In this document: one piece after another, positions 62,325 through 64,000 of the stretch
Position numbering within the stretch: position 1 is the first letter of the stretch
Layout: every line of letters begins with the position of its first letter
DNA from: Pelosinus sp. UFO1
Lineage (GTDB): Bacteria; Bacillota; Negativicutes; DSM-13327
Direction: 5' to 3'
DNA: 64,000 nt
Assembly (NCBI RefSeq): GCF_000725345.1
Contig: NZ_CP008852.1
Location: 2,906,001-2,970,000, forward strand
The notes under the pieces: model-generated
Databases searched by the model: none
Told to the model about the DNA's origin: nothing
What the model saw: only the letters and a program-made list of their open reading frames with translations
Made by a program: the position numbers and the translations under genes

Positions 62325-63593
62325 TCATAATAACACCTTATTTGTCAATTGATTCACTGTGTAAGATAAACCATTCTCTACAGTATCACAGTACTCTACA
62401 CTGTAAATTCCTTTTGCCCCTAATTGTAGTTTTGCATGATACCCAATACGCATTGTTAAAACAGCATCGCAATCTTGTACAGATAGAATTGTACCCTCTC
62501 TTTTTGATTCGTCATTATCACACTCTTCCATACCCTGACAATATTGTTCTACTGCTCGTTTTTCTAATACCTGAAAGTCATGACCATCACCTTGATAAAT
62601 AATAAATTCAGCAGCATGGCCAAAATGCTGATCAACAAGTTTGCCATACTTAGATGTGACAGCAATTTTATATTGTTTTTCCTCTACCTTGGGTGTCCTT
62701 ATCTTTGGTGTTTGTCGGTTGCACATACGAAATTCTTGTGAACGATCTTCCCCCAAAAGTCCAATAGCATCCGCTCGGCATTGCTTACAATGCCTCATTT
62801 GCTGAATATCGAGTTGGCAAGTATTCCTAAGATCATTAATATCTTTCATACTGGTTTGAGGGAATTCTTCAAAAGCACTACCTGGAGCAGGAATCAACGG
62901 CATAATATTGGTAATAAAGGCACCAAGTTCTTTTACTTTCTTCACTACCTCAGGTATATGATGGTCGTTGATACCTTTTATCATCACAATATTAACCTTG
63001 ACTAGTACTCCACGTTGGGCTAGGTATTCGATACCTGCCAATTGATTTCTCGAAAGTAACTCTGCTGCCGCAGATCCTTCATAAATTTTCCCTTTATAAG
63101 AAACAAATTTATAAATTTTTGCTCCGATTTCAGGATCTAGTGCATTGACGGTCACTGTCACATGATGAACCCCTAGGGCAATAATTTCACTTGCATATTC
63201 TGGAAACATCAGCCCGTTCGTTGATAAACAAAATGTGACATCTGTGTTAGTTTCTTTTATTTTTTCAATTGTCGCCTTAGTATATTCCCAATTTGCCAAA
63301 GCATCACCTGGGCCAGCAATACCAACTACAGTTAGCTGGTCAATCTCTCTTTTTACCCAAACAAATTTTTCTTTGGCCAAATCTGGTGTTAAAACCTCGC
63401 TAGTTACGCCAGGCCTACTTTCGTTGACACAATCAAATTTCCGATTACAATAATTGCACTGTATATTACAATTAGGCGCTACTGGCAAATGGATGCGCGC
63501 ATATTTATTGTGTGCATCAGCGGAATAACAAGGATGTTTTTTTGTTTTCTCTAAGATCTGATCACTTATCAAATTAGGGGAAGGGTTAGTCAT
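62325..63593 (-). CDS. nifB: Nitrogenase cofactor biosynthesis radical SAM protein NifB
   Basis: Makes the 8Fe-9S-C core (NifB-co) of nitrogenase cofactors from [4Fe-4S] clusters and SAM. 422 residues: radical-SAM Cys motif C42-x3-C46-x2-C49 (NCNIQCNYCNRKFDC), the GPGDALAN glycine motif, CKQCRADAIG cysteines near 275, and a C-terminal NifX/NafY-like domain (about 310-420) with DQHFGHAAEF. AGAAGGAGA precedes the ATG. It lies 129 bases after the nifH-like gene on the same strand, with motif C in between. It could serve both a true nitrogenase and the nitrogenase-like enzyme here. Confidence 0.95.
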   Translation of the reverse strand: MTNPSPNLISDQILEKTKKHPCYSADAHNKYARIHLPVAPNCNIQCNYCNRKFDCVNESRPGVTSEVLTPDLAKEKFVWVKREIDQLTVVGIAGPGDALANWEYTKATIEKIKETNTDVTFCLSTNGLMFPEYASEIIALGVHHVTVTVNALDPEIGAKIYKFVSYKGKIYEGSAAAELLSRNQLAGIEYLAQRGVLVKVNIVMIKGINDHHIPEVVKKVKELGAFITNIMPLIPAPGSAFEEFPQTSMKDINDLRNTCQLDIQQMRHCKQCRADAIGLLGEDRSQEFRMCNRQTPKIRTPKVEEKQYKIAVTSKYGKLVDQHFGHAAEFIIYQGDGHDFQVLEKRAVEQYCQGMEECDNDESKREGTILSVQDCDAVLTMRIGYHAKLQLGAKGIYSVEYCDTVENGLSYTVNQLTNKVLL

Positions 63594-63657
63594 TTTTCAT
63601 CTCTCCTTCTGTACTAACAGTACTCCTAGGTAAGAACCTAATGTCATCTTATGAAAT

Positions 63658-63711
63658 GAAGGCTACAGAAATAGTTACTTTTCTGCAGCCTTCAACTAAT
63701 ATGATCAGCTT
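63658..63711 (-). promoter_or_regulatory. Leader C (shared motif) between nifH and nifB
   Basis: Minus strand: GCTGATCATATTAGTTGAAGG, then a hairpin GAAGGCTGCAGAAA / TTTCTGTAGCCTTC. The U-tract is weak (ATTTCAT), so termination is less sure than in A, B1 and B2. Confidence 0.6.
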
Positions 63712-63722
63712 ATGGTTCTTTA

Positions 63723-64000
63723 TTATATTCCTTCTGCTTTACTGCGTACCTCGCCTGTTTCCATAGCCAATAACTGATCAGCCCATTTAGCAGCCCAATC
63801 TCTTAGCTCGCTAATCTCTAAGGGTGACGGAACTTTTGATTCTGTAGTTTCTATCACTTTTTTCGCAAGACTTTGATATACTTTAGCCTGTTCTGAATTA
63901 GGTGCCGCTTCTATCGTTGTTTTGCCTTGTAGCTCAGATTGGGTTACAGTAACTGAACGAGGAACATATTCCACAACACGGGTCTTAGTTCTAGCAACAA
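63723..64000 (-). CDS. nifH: Nitrogenase iron protein NifH, 3' part (5' end outside the window)
   Basis: Only the last ~92 residues are in the window; the frame is open to the edge (VARTKTRVVEYVPRSVTVTQ). EYVPRSVTVTQSELQGKTT and EAAPNSEQAK match the C-terminal third of NifH, especially the anaerobe (cluster III) type, with a charged tail WADQLLAMETGEVRSKAEGI. The P-loop and [4Fe-4S] cysteines are outside, so dinitrogenase reductase versus a NifH paralogue cannot be settled. Confidence 0.85.
   Translation of the reverse strand, partial: VARTKTRVVEYVPRSVTVTQSELQGKTTIEAAPNSEQAKVYQSLAKKVIETTESKVPSPLEISELRDWAAKWADQLLAMETGEVRSKAEGI

Overview
The window looks like the chromosome of an anaerobic, AT-rich member of the Firmicutes that has an outer membrane, i.e. 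a Negativicutes/Sporomusaceae-type organism such as Pelosinus (inference). The main reasons are: typical Firmicutes RNA regulation (T-box, lysine riboswitch, RNase J, strong GGAGG ribosome sites); outer-membrane beta-barrel proteins with C-terminal aromatic residues in a PGA exopolysaccharide locus; and anaerobic enzymes (CooS carbon monoxide dehydrogenase, NifB/NifH, nitrogenase-like proteins). No rRNA, tRNA, CRISPR array, insertion sequence or phage was seen.

Layout. 1-5.5 kb: cooS, RNase J and a soluble histidine kinase, all on the minus strand. 5.5-8.3 kb: lysine riboswitch with a LysP-type permease, then a YdjM-type membrane protein. 8.4-15.4 kb: outer-membrane protein plus pgaABCD for poly-beta-1,6-N-acetylglucosamine; pgaD has no ordinary start codon. 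15.5-22.3 kb: bacteriohemerythrin, several small zinc- or cysteine-rich proteins, a DUF2920-like hydrolase, a divergent MFS/LysR pair and a DUF4931 protein. 22.4-33.3 kb: aromatic amino-acid block. A T-box(Trp)-led operon trpD-F-C-B-A-E-G-pheA diverges from aroF-aroC-aroK, whose leader encodes a 52-residue peptide with 17 aromatic residues followed by a terminator. 33.4-42.3 kb: TRAP binding protein with chemoreceptor, two M20 amidohydrolases, a formate/nitrite-type channel, a degenerate repeat island and a LysR regulator. 42.5-46.3 kb: polar amino-acid ABC importer and threonine aldolase.

46.4-58.9 kb is the most interesting part: one minus-strand block that starts with two tandem attenuators and encodes a MtaA/UroD-type methyltransferase, nitrogenase-like K and D subunits, cysteine synthase, an extra ABC ATPase, a shortened LarA-like protein, a complete SsuABC-type sulfonate/taurine importer, an aminotransferase and a FAD-linked oxidase. 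I read this as an organosulfur acquisition system built round a nitrogenase-like reductase, with released sulfide or thiol captured by cysteine synthase (inference). 59.1-62.0 kb: small secreted protein, DUF4418 protein and MacB/FtsX-type ABC exporter. 62.3-64.0 kb: nifB and the 3' end of a nifH-like gene.

A short RNA motif (small UCAG...CUGA hairpin abutting an AAGGCU-type stem-loop) occurs four times: twice before the nitrogenase-like operon, once before ssuA and once before nifB. It may define a common antitermination regulon. A separate ~100-bp three-hairpin repeat occurs in three dispersed copies.
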